A program made the position numbers and the translations under genes. This document shows, in pieces, positions 12,691-26,370 of a DNA stretch of 64,000 nucleotides. This DNA comes from Ptiloglossa arizonensis (taxonomy: Eukaryota; Arthropoda; Insecta; Hymenoptera; Colletidae). The notes under the pieces were generated by a model. That model was not told the origin of the DNA. It saw nothing but the letters and a program-made list of their open reading frames with translations, and made no database searches. The stretch is taken from contig NC_135061.1 of assembly GCF_051014685.1 (NCBI RefSeq), forward strand, positions 7,240,029 to 7,304,028, read 5' to 3'. The stretch's first letter is position 1. The number at the start of each line of letters is the position of its first letter.

Positions 12691-15464
12691 GTCCTTTTTT
12701 TTTTTATTTTCATAAATATAAATGCAAATCGATCGTCGTTTACGAAAAATTGTATAAGAATGAAATCGCACCGGTTAGAAAAATAGAAACGCGACGAGCA
12801 CTTTGCGCGGTAGCTTTTCCAATGTCATTTCACTCGAATCAATTACTTCGTTCAGGTTCACCTTAACTGCATTTTTTACATCCTCGTCGATGTTAATCTC
12901 TAACAAGAACCACAATCGATAATACGAAGAAAAGAATATTATCGAACGAGCGCACTTCGTTAATTCTTTATAGCGTACGAAGACTCCGATCTTCGTTATC
13001 GTTAACGACTCGGCATTGAATATTTATCGAATACTTCTGTGATTTAGTAATCAACTTTTTTGATAAACCGATACCGAGCGCAGCGTTATTATTTATCGTA
13101 CCTGTTGATTTTACCGATACACGAATTTCTGTTCAGCAAAACTGTCCTACCGAGAATGCTGCCACCACGTTGCATCACTATATACCGGAGCATCGCTATA
13201 CTGAAACGGCCTAACACAAACATTTCAATCCATCAGCAAACGGTGCATTGTCGGGGAAGGAAGGAATACAAAAATTACCAATGATAAGCGGGAACCTTAG
13301 CGATAACCCAGCATTAACGACAAGAAAAGATTGTTCGCGTGACCTGCCTCTACATCACGATTTCTGATCAATCGTTCGATTTTAGATTACCGGAACTGCA
13401 ATATTACAAAGATACCTTTCGTAATCTCCAATTATCAATTCCGTGCATAAAAAACACACGATACGCTTTTAAAACAGTCTGGAATTAATCGCGTTACGTC
13501 CCCTCTGACTGTGTAAGAGTATTTTCAGAATTAATCTTTCACGAGCTGCGCGTTCAATACCATTCTTACAAGTCTGTTTAATTCCAAATTTTACCGCGAG
13601 GCGCGCACGCGCTAATAACGATCTGGAGAGTACCGATGAAATTAAAATTGCCAACTTAAAATTGATATATACGAGAGGAGATGCGTCGTGTCGGACGATT
13701 CGATTTAAAACGATGCGCGGCTTGAAATGTTCAAGGTCGATAATATCGAATCGAATTCGAACGCAATACGCGAAAAATCGTCTCAAATTGCGTTCGTCGC
13801 ATTATCGTACACAGATTGTACAAGAAGTAAATAAAGTAGGCGCGTGCTTTCAGCGAAATCTACAAACTTTGCGATACGATTTCGACGTCGCAGTGAGTTT
13901 GTCTCTTCGAAGAAAGAGACTCGTGTCGTGTACACACGGTCGTAGATACTTGAAAAATCGAAAACTTTCGAGAGGTCGTGTCCCCGGATGGTAGATTGGA
14001 TTATAAAATAAAACGTATTCGTAGAGAAACGTTGCGAGTTACCGATAACGAAATTCTCGTCCCAGTTATCGTTCACCGCGATAAGTGTTACGTACATCGG
14101 TGACAAATCGGGCCAATTCTACTCCTCTCCGTTGGTTTCGTAAACGATCTTAACCCACGATAACGGCCAATTAGCAAACGAAGAAACAGTTTTACCAAAA
14201 TATCGGTTCCGTTGCTTGCCACGAGCGCGGTACTACGATCTTGAAAGCGAGAGCGCACCTACAAATACAAACGAGCCGGTTGCGTTGCCTTTTGCGTCAA
14301 CACGGTGGATAAAGTTGCGCGACAATCATCGCCGTTTCTTCGAACAGCTCTTCGTGCCAACAGAGTTTCGTATATTTTCGTCTCCGAGAACTTTCGTTCG
14401 AATATCGATCTTCGAGGTACGAATCAAGCGTGACTCAGATTTCGCAAGGATCCACGAAATCCCAGTGATTCGGGATGAAATGTGAAAGAAGATTCGTGTA
14501 AATACGAATCGGCTCGCAGGTGGGAGTCGCGTCCGACTGGACTGGTTCGCGATACATTCCGAGTGGCTAGCGTTCAGACGAGCTGCCCTGGTCACGGATG
14601 AAAGTAACTAACCTGACCGTGACTCAGGATCGACTTTCCTGATTCGCGCCGAAACGACTACCTCGGCCGTTGGCGAGCATCTGGAAACCTGTACGCTCGA
14701 CGCGTGTCTCCCAGTTCTCTTCGAGTTTCGATTGCACCGCGACGCGCGAGAAAGTTCCTTCTAAGGCTCAAGGTTAATTTACAACATACCCGATCGAAAG
14801 CTAGTTTCTTTTTTAACGTATACATCGCTCGCTCGTCGGTTATGAAAATCGTCGTTGCAGCTCGGAATGCTCAACGAACAAAGACGATCGGGAGCCGAAC
14901 GAGCACGGCTCGCGCGTCGCGAACATTCATTTAAACGGACAAGGAACTACAACATCGACTACTGTAACTATCTAGGACGTAACGAAGCAGCATTGGGATC
15001 GGTGCGCCAAAATAAAAGAAACGTGTACATGCACAATGGTGTAGGGAAATCGACGTGGACACATTTTGCGAATAAGCGACGCGTTTCGAAGAGGTGTGTC
15101 CGTACGGAATGTAGTCTTCCTTAGTCGGCAGGAAAGGAAGAACGCGATTCGTGCAAACGTCACGGAGGAAAAATTCAACCGTTACCGATACAACCGAACG
15201 ACACACCTCGACTTCGGACTGTCCACGGGACACTCGCTGCGGACAAAACAACAACGGGACACTTGTCATGCCGATGGCGCCAGCTGCAGGGATACAGGCT
15301 AAAAAGTAGAAAACTGCGTTACCTTCGCGGCTCCACTGTGTTGATGTAATCGACCGTTAACTCGAACCGCACGTTGCTTCAAGAGAAAAAGACAGTATTA
15401 TACATCGGCGAGGAACAGATTCGATCGGACGGGACAAATATAGCGGGAAACGAGTAAAAATATC

Positions 15465-15519
15465 TTTTTTTTTTTCTTTTTTTCTTTTTTTCTTTTTTTC
15501 TTTTTTTCTTTTTTTCTTT
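15465..15519. repeat. 8-bp tandem repeat (T7C)n
   Basis: About six to seven copies of a seven-T-plus-C unit. On the minus strand it reads as a lysine/arginine-rich frame that is an artefact of the repeat. Confidence 0.95.
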
Positions 15520-16205
15520 ACGCGCACCCAATGGCACTGTATTCTCGGTAATGCTTCGACTAAAGCAACGCCTCGGATATCCGGTAAGTAGTTGCCCCTT
15601 TTGCGGTCAACGGTTGGACGATCTTTGCATCGACGCGATGCACACGTATGCAAGATATTAACCTCGAAAGATCAAACGCCAAAGAAGACATCCTTGGCTT
15701 CGTTGTTCGAAGCCCTTCGATCGTGTCCGTTCTCGTTGAAGATTAGAATCGGATGTCCCGTGGACATCCGTCGACGACGCGCGAAAGGCTATCGAAAGTA
15801 CGAAAGATAATCGAGAGACGGTTGAGGTCGTTTTCTGCATCGAAACGTGTCAACGCACGCGCGATGAACGTATTCTTGCGTCTACGTTCTACGTGTACTA
15901 TTCGAAAAGGGAGAGTATCGTTACGAATAAGAACGGCAAGGTCCCGGTCGTGGCCTTGGCCTAGATCGCCCAAATCGTTTCGGTGAAGGGATTCGATCTA
16001 ACCGTGCGTGGAAGAACGGATGCATCGCGATAAAAGGAACGAGCCGATGAACCATCTCCGGTTCGGTTTCTCCGTTGTTTCGTTCACGAACGTTGTTATA
16101 CGTCGCGATGCGAGAGAAAAATTAGACTTGGATAAAGTTGGTCGGACTTTCGAATCGATACCGCGAAAAAAATATCGAAAGAAAAAGAAATAACTGGATC
16201 GCGTA

Positions 16206-16282
16206 ACACGATCGAGAATCGAACTCGGATCGATTTTGCTTCGAAGGCAGCAACGATGCCGACCGTTGCACCAGCATCGGCA
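16206..16282 (-). pseudogene. Degenerate tRNA-like sequence (Gly-TCC related)
   Basis: On the minus strand an A-box-like TGGTGCAACGG, a CTTCGAA loop and a B-box-like AGTTCGATTCT occur in the order and spacing of a tRNA. The sequence resembles the intact Gly-TCC gene at 12002-12073 over much of its length. The acceptor strands no longer pair and the anticodon position reads TCG, so it should not be functional. It could be a tRNA pseudogene or the head of a tRNA-derived SINE; a T/C-rich stretch follows its 3' side. Confidence 0.45.
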
Positions 16283-16841
16283 GTCGACGCTACGACCCCG
16301 AACGGGTCGCGACCCGATCCACGACGATCGGTACTCCAACGTATCTCGAAGCTGTCCGTAACTTTTCACGTGGACTTACACCGGAGGAAATTTTTCGATA
16401 TTCATGAGCCACCTGCTCGCGCCACGAGCACTCGATCGATGAATGTTCGTTTATTTTTAACGCGGACTTATCGGCGCGCACATCGTCGAGAGGAACGAGG
16501 CCGTGTTCGTGCCAATTTATTTTCAGTAAAACGTTTTTATCGAGTCTCCGCGAGGCAGCGATGCAGCGATGCAGCGCGATAACAACGATGCGTGTACCTT
16601 GAAAAGAGGCGTCCAAAGTCGAGGTTCCGTCGACTCGCGCATGGTCTCCGGCTCGAAAACTTTCGAAGCGATCGATCGATTCAACGATCCTCGATCACGT
16701 TCACGTGCGATGACCGTCGAAAACGCGCACGGTGATCGATGCGCGTCGCACCGATCGTTTTTTCGAATGTAACATCGCATTACCGATTCCAGTTTCATTG
16801 GCGCGTGATTGCTCGCGTCAGAGGTCACTCTACGAAATCAT

Positions 16842-16871
16842 CGTGTATCGTGTATCGTGTATCGTGTATCG
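16842..16871. repeat. Heptamer tandem repeat (ATCGTGT)n
   Basis: Slightly over four copies of a 7-bp CpG-containing unit. On the minus strand it begins a few bases inside the intron that follows the donor at 16877. Confidence 0.9.
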
Positions 16872-16877
16872 TCTTAC

Positions 16878-16990
16878 CTGAACGTTTGCTGTTTATCCTG
16901 CATTTTCGAGATGACCGTTTTTTTCGGCACGTTTTCGTCCAATTCGAGGTCCACCATCGCCCTGGCCAATTGAAGATCCTTTTCGTTCAT
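16878..16990 (-). CDS. Putative first coding exon of an unidentified gene
   Basis: I do not recognise the gene. The minus strand has ATG at 16990, 37 open codons, and an ideal donor (CAG followed by GTAAGA) leaving phase 2. The peptide begins MNEKDLQLARAMVDLELDEN and continues with a lysine-rich part (VPKKTVISKMQDKQQTF); it looks like a soluble, partly helical N-terminus. Nothing resembling a signal peptide or membrane segment is present. The DNA upstream (16991-17260) is rich in C/T runs and CpG and could be 5' UTR and promoter. The overlapping longer frame on the same strand is arginine/glycine-rich and continues through the donor; I regard it as a shadow. No following exon could be identified with confidence. 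The exon at 7171-7349 shares the phase but has no convincing acceptor. Confidence 0.6.
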
Positions 16991-19270
16991 CGTGGACACC
17001 GGTTCTCTCCTTCTGGCCGTTTCTCTCTGTTCGCTGCTCGTGCGTACCGGAATTGAAGGAAACGCGACAACGATGCACGACCGGACCGCTCGGAAGCAGT
17101 TGCGAGAACCGCACCGAGAGATGTCTCGTCCCGTACTGAAACACCGATCGACTTAACCTCACCGTCTCGCGCCTACGGATCCACGCTGCTCTAATGGGAC
17201 CTACTCTCTTACCCTTTCCCTCCTTCTCGTTCTCTCCTCTCCCGCCGCGAATAATATTGTCGTGTAAATACCGGCTGTGCGAATAGAACGGTTCTATTAT
17301 CGTCGGCCGGGGTCCCGGCGGTCTGCTCTTTCGGGATATTATTGGACCCGTGTGTGTACTCCACTTTCGAACGCCCTTTACCGTTCCCGCTCCTATCGTT
17401 GTTTACATTGCTCGCGAACGATATTCATCGGCAACAGCTATCTCGCGAACCAGTCGTTTACGAGCCATTCGAGTTTCACGCTGTGTTCATCATCGAGACG
17501 GCGCATCGAATCGGTACACCTTTCCTTTCGATCGGACAAGTGCCATTTTGTGATTCGACTCGATCGTTTACGAGACACTTCGATCAAAGTGTAATGCGAC
17601 AATTGTTGCAGATATTTTCTATCAGTGTCGACGATCGTTCATTTTTCCTCGAACAGAGATCGTTTTGTCTTTTTATCGTAAAAGTTAATTCACGAATAAA
17701 GTACGGAACGGACTAAACGTTCGATGGAATTCTTGCGACCTTACGAGTCTTCTTACCATTTTTGTATCACTTTCAACGTTATCGGTGAAGCCTGGAATAC
17801 GATTTTAGCGCTCTTTGCGTTTGGAATTGAGACTAAATTTTGGAAAATATGTTCCGTTTCTAAAATTTATTTTCTTATTTTTCCTTTATATTTCTTCCAT
17901 CGCATTCTTCGATACAAATTTTCTTTCGTACTTACGATGGCCGTGTTAGCTGACCGCTACTAACGAATAACGTCGAGCAACATCTCCGGTTCTTCCCTTC
18001 TTAATTTCGACATTATTCGACCGTTTCCCAATTTCATTTTTTTTACGTTTTTGCGGATTTTGCGGTAAAATAATAAGATATTTCTTTTAATCGCTTCTGT
18101 CTCCGTCTTTCGATTATTCGTTGAATTCCTATGATTCTGTAGCTACGTATCGATAAATACCTGGAAAGAAAGTGATTCGGAACGATACGTGCTATTTAAC
18201 CATTTATTACAGGATGATTTTCTCACCAGTGTCGTCGCCTAAACGCTTCCGTGTTTGTACATACGTACCGATAAAGTGGCCGATGTCCCTATTGCGTCGT
18301 AAACTGGTCGACTACTGCAGCGAAGCGCCGTTTTGTAGCGTCAGCGAACTAAAAACGAAACGCACAGGATTATTACTCAGCCGTTTAGGCAACAACCATG
18401 TGTTTCGGCCTACCAATGAGAGAGTCACTCTGTGTATTCGTATTCTCGTTATTTCGCGTATCGTTACAACTCGCTAATCAGGTGTTCAATTGGATAACGA
18501 AACGAGACAATTTGGAACAAAGTAGTTTGTCTAAAAATTCACTTAACGGGCGATCTTTGATCTTTAAATGATCAGGTAGGATGCCGATACCTACGAACAC
18601 CTTATCTTTTTCTTATGAAATCTTTTGTACATCGAGACGGTTGAATTTTTCGAACTGTCCACGCATGCGTTCGGTCACTCTATAGCCATTTCTTTAACGA
18701 GCAGAAATATCATCGCGAAACGATTTGAATTTTCAAATTCGGAAAACGAATCGAGAACACGGAAACGTGTATTGTACACGTGTCGTCCGGTAGGAGAGAA
18801 AAACGGAATTCTTCGCCGTATCGGAAAGGTTAATGAGCCAGATTTAAGGTCACCGGGTACGAATCTCGGAAAAAGTAGTTTCATTTTTGCTTGTTCACTC
18901 GTTTCTTATTCCGGTCGCCACATCTCGCATAAGCGAGTTAATAATTGTGTAACTAGTTCGAACTGTTGTCAGATTCCAGGGAAAGATTCACCGCGAACCT
19001 ATTTTGTGGATGCTACCGTCTCAAGAGGACTCTCTTATGATACAAAATATTACGGTACAGGGTCTCAGAGTAGATAGGATTTGAAATATTTTAACCACCC
19101 GTAAGAGTACCACGAAGAACTTTTAGTTTCGTGTTGTTAAAATGTTTCGAGTTTCATCTTGAGAAAGAATGCGAAAAAAAAATGCAATTTCTCCTTACAG
19201 TATTTTTTACAGTTAATATATGTTTTGTACCATCGATATATGAACATTGCCGATGGACTATTTGGTGATG
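16991..19270. other. Intergenic DNA, possible promoter near its left edge
   Basis: The first 270 bases are CpG- and pyrimidine-rich and lie directly upstream of the minus-strand exon at 16878-16990, so they may hold its promoter and 5' UTR. No TATA box or other diagnostic motif was seen. The rest becomes AT-rich and contains no gene I can support. Confidence 0.5.
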
Positions 19271-19897
19271 AATGGACAAAACTATTCTTAAGCTTTGTGT
19301 CTTGTAGCGCCGCTAACGGCAAAACGCGTAAGTTTGTCGGAGTATAATTTTTATTTTCATCGTGCGATGGCGCCACTGATACCTTATGGGGTCGATGTCC
19401 AACAAACGCGAGTCTTTAGGATGAATGAATGGACAAAACTATTCTTAAGCTTTCTGTCTTGAAGCGCCGCTATCGGCAAAACGCGTAAGTTTGTCGGAGT
19501 ATAATTTTTATTTTCACCGTGCGATGGCGCCACTGATACCTTATGGGGTTGATATCAAACAGACACGAGTCTTTACGAAGAATGAATGGACAAAACTATT
19601 CTTAAGCTTTCTGTCTTGAAGCGCCGCTATCGGCAAAACGCGTAAGTTTGTCGGAGTATAATTTTTATTTTCACCGTGCGATGGCGCCACTGATACCTTA
19701 TGGGGTTGATATCACAAACAGACACGAGTCTTTACGAAGAATGAATGGACAAAACTATTCTGAAGCTTTGTGTCTTGAAGCGCCGTAGACAGCAAAACGC
19801 GTAAGTTTGTCGGAGTATAATTTTTATTTTCACCGCGCGATGGCGCCACTGATACGTTATGGGGTTGATGTCCAACAGACACGAGTCTACGATGAAT
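19271..19897. repeat. Tandem array of four 157-bp units
   Basis: The string AATGGACAAA begins copies at 19271, 19428, 19585 and 19744, giving spacings of 157, 157 and 159 bp; the next copy stops after GATGAATGAA at 19900. Each unit carries a GCGCCGCTA-type motif (one substitution in the last copy), a conserved GCAAAACGCGTAAGTTTGTC block and the palindrome TGGCGCCA within GATGGCGCCACTGATAC. Copies are highly similar, so the array is young or homogenised. Its right end touches the stop codon of the gypsy-type remnant at 19887-20243. A satellite seed or an internal repeat of the retroelement are both possible. Confidence 0.95.
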
Positions 19898-20243
19898 GAA
19901 TAGTGGTCAGCTTTAGCCTATCGATTGATATAATTTCTTTTTCACCGTCTATTAACGCGACAAATCTGTCGTCCAGTCTTTTTTCTACCTTACAAGGAAA
20001 CTGTGCTTTATCTACCCTTAAAAACACATGCGAACAGTCGTATAGGTTTTTATATATAAAGATTTTTACCTTATTAGGAAATACTGTAGGAGTCCGTTGG
20101 CCCGTTGTAATTGTCAATGGTGTATCAAACAAAGAGATCCATTCTTTGGACAGTGCTGTTGTTACCGTATCTGTTTCAATATTCTGCAGAGGTATCGCTT
20201 CTGGAAATCTTGAAAATCTACCAATGATTTTTTTAATACAGAA
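19887..20243 (-). pseudogene. Gypsy (Ty3)-type retrotransposon pol remnant
   Basis: The minus strand is open for 118 codons after a TAG at 20244. The first part matches the integrase core (RFSRFPEAIPL, then EWISLFDTPLTITTGQR), but the segment carrying the last catalytic acidic residue is missing. The frame then passes directly into the integrase C-terminal region, with SHVFLRVDKA and the family-typical ending ISIDRLKLTT before the stop. A large internal deletion has therefore joined two parts of the integrase in frame. Gag, protease, reverse transcriptase and identifiable LTRs are absent. The element is dead; the 157-bp array begins immediately past its stop codon. Confidence 0.85.
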
Positions 20244-20246
20244 CTA

Positions 20247-22153
20247 GATAGGTAGCTAACTTACTTCTGGTAGGTATGCTAAAAATAATTAAGTAAGGGC
20301 CAGAGCAGGTCATCGCATTCCGAGTTCGCGTGGCGTACCTGCACCTGTAGAACAATTTGAAGAATCGATCGCGAAGCTGATCCAAACGGAATACACCGTT
20401 TCTTTCTATTCTTTGGATTTCTCTACTTTAATTTTCGCGGACACGATCACGACGTTAGGTATCGAAACGAACGTTACGTTCGAGATTCTTCACGCCTGCG
20501 TTGCAAGACCAACAGTTTCTGGAATCGTTGGTTGCACGCGTGTTGTATCGAATCTCGGGCCTAGGAGTTTCAGATTGAGCAGTGCTGCCCAAAGGAAGAA
20601 AAGGCTGGCTTGTGGAGGAGGCCTAGACCAACCGACTCAAGAGAGGGTTCCAACGAATGGTTCTCCATCTTCGGATTTCCATTCGATGATGGAAAATCAT
20701 ATTACTCTTACTATTTTGTCATTGTACTCGATTGTATGCTTCTTCACCGGCACGAATTAGTACCGTAAGTGAGTACTGATCGCGTTTTATAGTAGTATCG
20801 CACAATCTATCCGAATGTCCAAAATTTGCCACCGGGAACTCTCCAAAGTGACGAGTAGTGTGGCCGAATTTCATTTTCTAAATCGTTGATTGGGAGAAGC
20901 GAGGGAAGGTGGCACGGTGGGGATTGTTCCACTCCGTCACGTATCGTGTGCCGAGGCATTCGAGTGGAGAAGAAGCTCGCGCTCTGGCACGTTTACGAAA
21001 CGAATTAATCCAAGTTCGTTATTTCTTATACGGCTAAATCTCTAAAAACGTAGAAAAAACACAATGAAAGACTGATTCAATTATTAGTTCACGTTATTTT
21101 AGTACTTTATTTCTCTTTTTACAAATTATATGTAATGATAATTGTTACTTATACAATTATACAAAAAATCCTATTATTTATAAATAATTTACATAATTTG
21201 TAATTATTATTTATAACTAATAGGTTTCCTTATATACGTGTGTATATAAGTATCGTATACATGTATCGGAATTAATTCTGAAATTGTAATGAAATATATT
21301 TAATAATAGCTTAATTCTTGAATTAATAACCTGGTTTGTACTCCATTTGATTCGTGCGACTTATACTTAGGTTAAATGTTTCGGAATGTTAACTTTGTTT
21401 CGTCTTGTGGTATAATAATTCTGCGCAACTATCAACACCTTGCTGCGAAATCAAGAGTGCTTAGAAGAGACGTATATAGTAACTTTCCCCTTAGACTGCA
21501 GGAATCCACGTGACCGAGTGCTACGTATAAAGAGAAAGTGAAATTTATGAACGAAATTAAAGGGGTTGAGTGAAAGGGGTAAATAGACACAGGTAACACT
21601 TTAATTTTGACCTCGCTTTATTTAAACTCTTTCACTCTCATTTCGGCATACTTTTGTGACCTATTTAATCAAGATGCTGAAAGAATAATCCGATTCCTGG
21701 TTACGTAAAATAGCGTCCAGGAGCCTTTATCGAAAACTGGATGCCTTCGCGACCGATGTACCCGCAGGAAAATTCCCCTGCCGTGTGGCTTCTGCAAATT
21801 ACTAATGTACGATATTTATCTACATTGCTCGAATCACGCACATACGTATATACACACGCGTTGCACAAGCGTATTCCGATCTTGACCTTGACCTAATGTC
21901 ATGATCACGAGTGAAGACGGAGACGAGGTGACATCCGCAGAATCGGGAGATCCAATAGGACATCCTGTTTAATTCAATAAGGAATTATCGATTCCTTTCG
22001 AATGTCGAATGCGCCTTGGACGCTCATCGGTAGGAGTCGAGGTCGTTACCTGCTCCCGTTTCAGCGTCGCTTATCTTCTTTTCTATTAGTTTCGTAACAT
22101 CCGTTCCCCCTTTATACCATTTACCCTCTTGGTAAGCTTGCACGTGCGAAAAT
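20247..22153. other. Spacer between retroelement remnant and NMT 3' end
   Basis: No gene supported. An AT-rich part at 21040-21330 contains many TTATA/ATAAT runs. A plus-strand frame ending at 20760 has no domain and no good start and is not called. Confidence 0.6.
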
Positions 22154-22159
22154 TTTATT
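22154..22159 (-). promoter_or_regulatory. Poly(A) signal of the NMT gene
   Basis: AATAAA on the minus strand, 31 nt after the NMT stop codon (minus TAG at 22190-22192). It is the first canonical hexamer downstream and implies a short 3' UTR. Confidence 0.75.
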
Positions 22160-22189
22160 TTCTAGACAACAATTCGTTGAACTAGAGTT

Positions 22190-24572
<2,383 letters not shown>

Positions 24573-24592
24573 TTTAATATAGATTTTAACAA

Positions 24593-24603
24593 TGCGCATG
24601 CGC
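24593..24603. promoter_or_regulatory. NRF1 (erect wing)-type palindrome in the NMT promoter
   Basis: TGCGCATGCGC is a perfect NRF1-type site (YGCGCAYGCGCR), 20 nt upstream of the NMT ATG. NRF1 sites are typical of CpG-rich, TATA-less housekeeping promoters. This close to the ATG it lies at the core promoter or in a very short 5' UTR. Confidence 0.6.
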
Positions 24604-24647
24604 GGGACACGGTGGCTCCGCCTGGCAGATTTCGAACAGAAAAACGG

Positions 24648-24660
24648 GACGTCACGTGAC
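24648..24660. promoter_or_regulatory. Composite CRE/E-box motif upstream of NMT
   Basis: GACGTCACGTGAC contains a CREB/ATF-type GACGTCA fused to a palindromic E-box CACGTG, 76-88 nt upstream of the NMT start codon. USF/MITF-class or CREB/ATF factors are the expected binders; this is inferred from sequence only. Confidence 0.45.
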
Positions 24661-25774
24661 CCTCGCCTCATAAATATCGCTTCGAAAAGTCGTCTCTGCA
24701 TTGGTGAATCAAAATTATTACAATTTTATAATAATAATCGTCTAAATGTTAGTTTAATCGGTCAAAATAGTTTAATTGTCATACGAAGAATAGAAATCAG
24801 TCAAAGTTTCCGATTGTCAAAGTAGTTTACAAATATGTTTCGAAGAAGTATTTGTAACGGTCAGAGGTACAATTAGAATTGCAAAACGACCGCATTCTAA
24901 ATATCTCTGTTTTTCCGCTTTAAAATGTTTTGGAATTGCAAATTAACGACAGAAATCGCTCTAAACAGGAAACATGCATTTTGTGTAGTGAATGATTTTC
25001 CGCAGAAGAATACTAGAAGAAAAGTGATCGTACGAAGGACGCTTAAAAAGAAAGGAGCAGGAGAATGACGTCACGAACGTATAGGTAACATTGCAGATTA
25101 TTTTTATCGAAAGTATTGTCGTGGAAGCTCGTCATCCAATCAAATAAGAAAAATAATAATTACTATTGTTTTTTTTTTCCACAAAATTGCATTTCTTGTA
25201 TTAATCGATATATTTCGCGATGAATTTGGGGATATTATTTTCCACTATGGAAACATGAAAGTTTCCGAGCAGCTGGAATTGATTTTAAACCGATTCAATA
25301 TTAGTTTTGGGCAAAGTGTAATCTGATTAATAATTAAAGCTTATAATTACCGTGTTATCGAGTCAGTGATTAATCATTATGATTACTGAACGATCACTAA
25401 TTATGATCAATGAAAAACACAAATAATTAAAGCATATGTAATCGTCAAACATGATTAACTTATTAATAATTGATCATAGAATGATTACACTTTTCACTAC
25501 AATTGAATCAATAGCTAACTATACACTGGATATACTTCCACGAATATACTTTCCACGAGAAAAACGAATTTTGTACGAAACGAATGCTAGTTAGATCTAG
25601 CTAATACGTTAATAATAAAGGGACTGAAAAAGATAGCGATTCTAAAATTATCTTTTATCGATCGATTAATCTTTGCAATGCATAATCGATTAATAATTAT
25701 TATTATCATCACGATTATTTTATATACTTTCAGCAAATAAGAATGATAATTTTTATATTCATTATATTTTTGAC

Positions 25775-26125
25775 AATCTAAAGTTTCTTTTCGGTTTATT
25801 CGATAATCGATAGATTGAATTTAAAATTAATTTTAGTAAATTAACATTAACAAAGGAGACAAAGTTACAAAAAAGAATATTATTAGGATGTAACGCAGTT
25901 CCTAATATTAAAAATCTATTCTCTTTTCGATAAAATTGTAGGTACGTTCAATATTGATCGATGTATTGCACAACGAATATAATTTTTTTCAGCAGGAAAA
26001 TTTCCAACAAGCTAAAATTAGTTTCGGAGTTATCCGATAACCGAACGTTAAGACTCGTTTAAAATTAATTTTAGCAACTTGTCAATAATAATAGAGACAA
26101 CGTTGTAAAAAATATTACATACAAC
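25775..26125. repeat. Diverged direct duplication, AT-rich
   Basis: Blocks at about 25780-25885 and 26020-26125 share the order of a TTTCGG..TTAT-CGATAA-type string, TTTAAAATTAATTTTAG, an A/T spacer and AGAGACAA/GGAGACAA..GTT..AAAAAATATTA. They lie about 240 bp apart and have diverged. Origin unknown. Confidence 0.5.
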
Positions 26126-26264
26126 ATAATAATTAATATTCGAAAAGCGTAAGAAAATTTAGGAATTGGCAGTCTGACAAGTATAGTTTTCTTTATTTCA
26201 TTACCAACAGTATTCTTACATCTTCATGCCGAAACAATGTATAATTTCTATATCATAATATACA

Positions 26265-26370
26265 TGTACGTATATATGTATATATATAATACATATACAT
26301 ATACATACATATATATATATATATTCATTCATTTATTTATTTATTCATTTATTTATTTATTTATGTATAT
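26265..26370. repeat. AT-rich microsatellite (TA, TACA, TTTA units)
   Basis: Interspersed TA and CATA runs are followed by about ten TTTA/TTCA units. There is no coding potential. Confidence 0.85.

Larger units (their letters stand above)
12691..16841. other. Intergenic or intronic DNA, no supported gene
   Basis: No gene supported. Contents noted separately are the T7C repeat at 15465-15519 and a tRNA-like remnant at 16206-16282. Open frames here are short, overlapping and without domains. Confidence 0.55.

Noticed and set aside
19271..19897. Regular repeats considered as a CRISPR array
   Set aside because: Units are 157 bp and repeated throughout without unique spacers, in a eukaryotic context with spliced genes.
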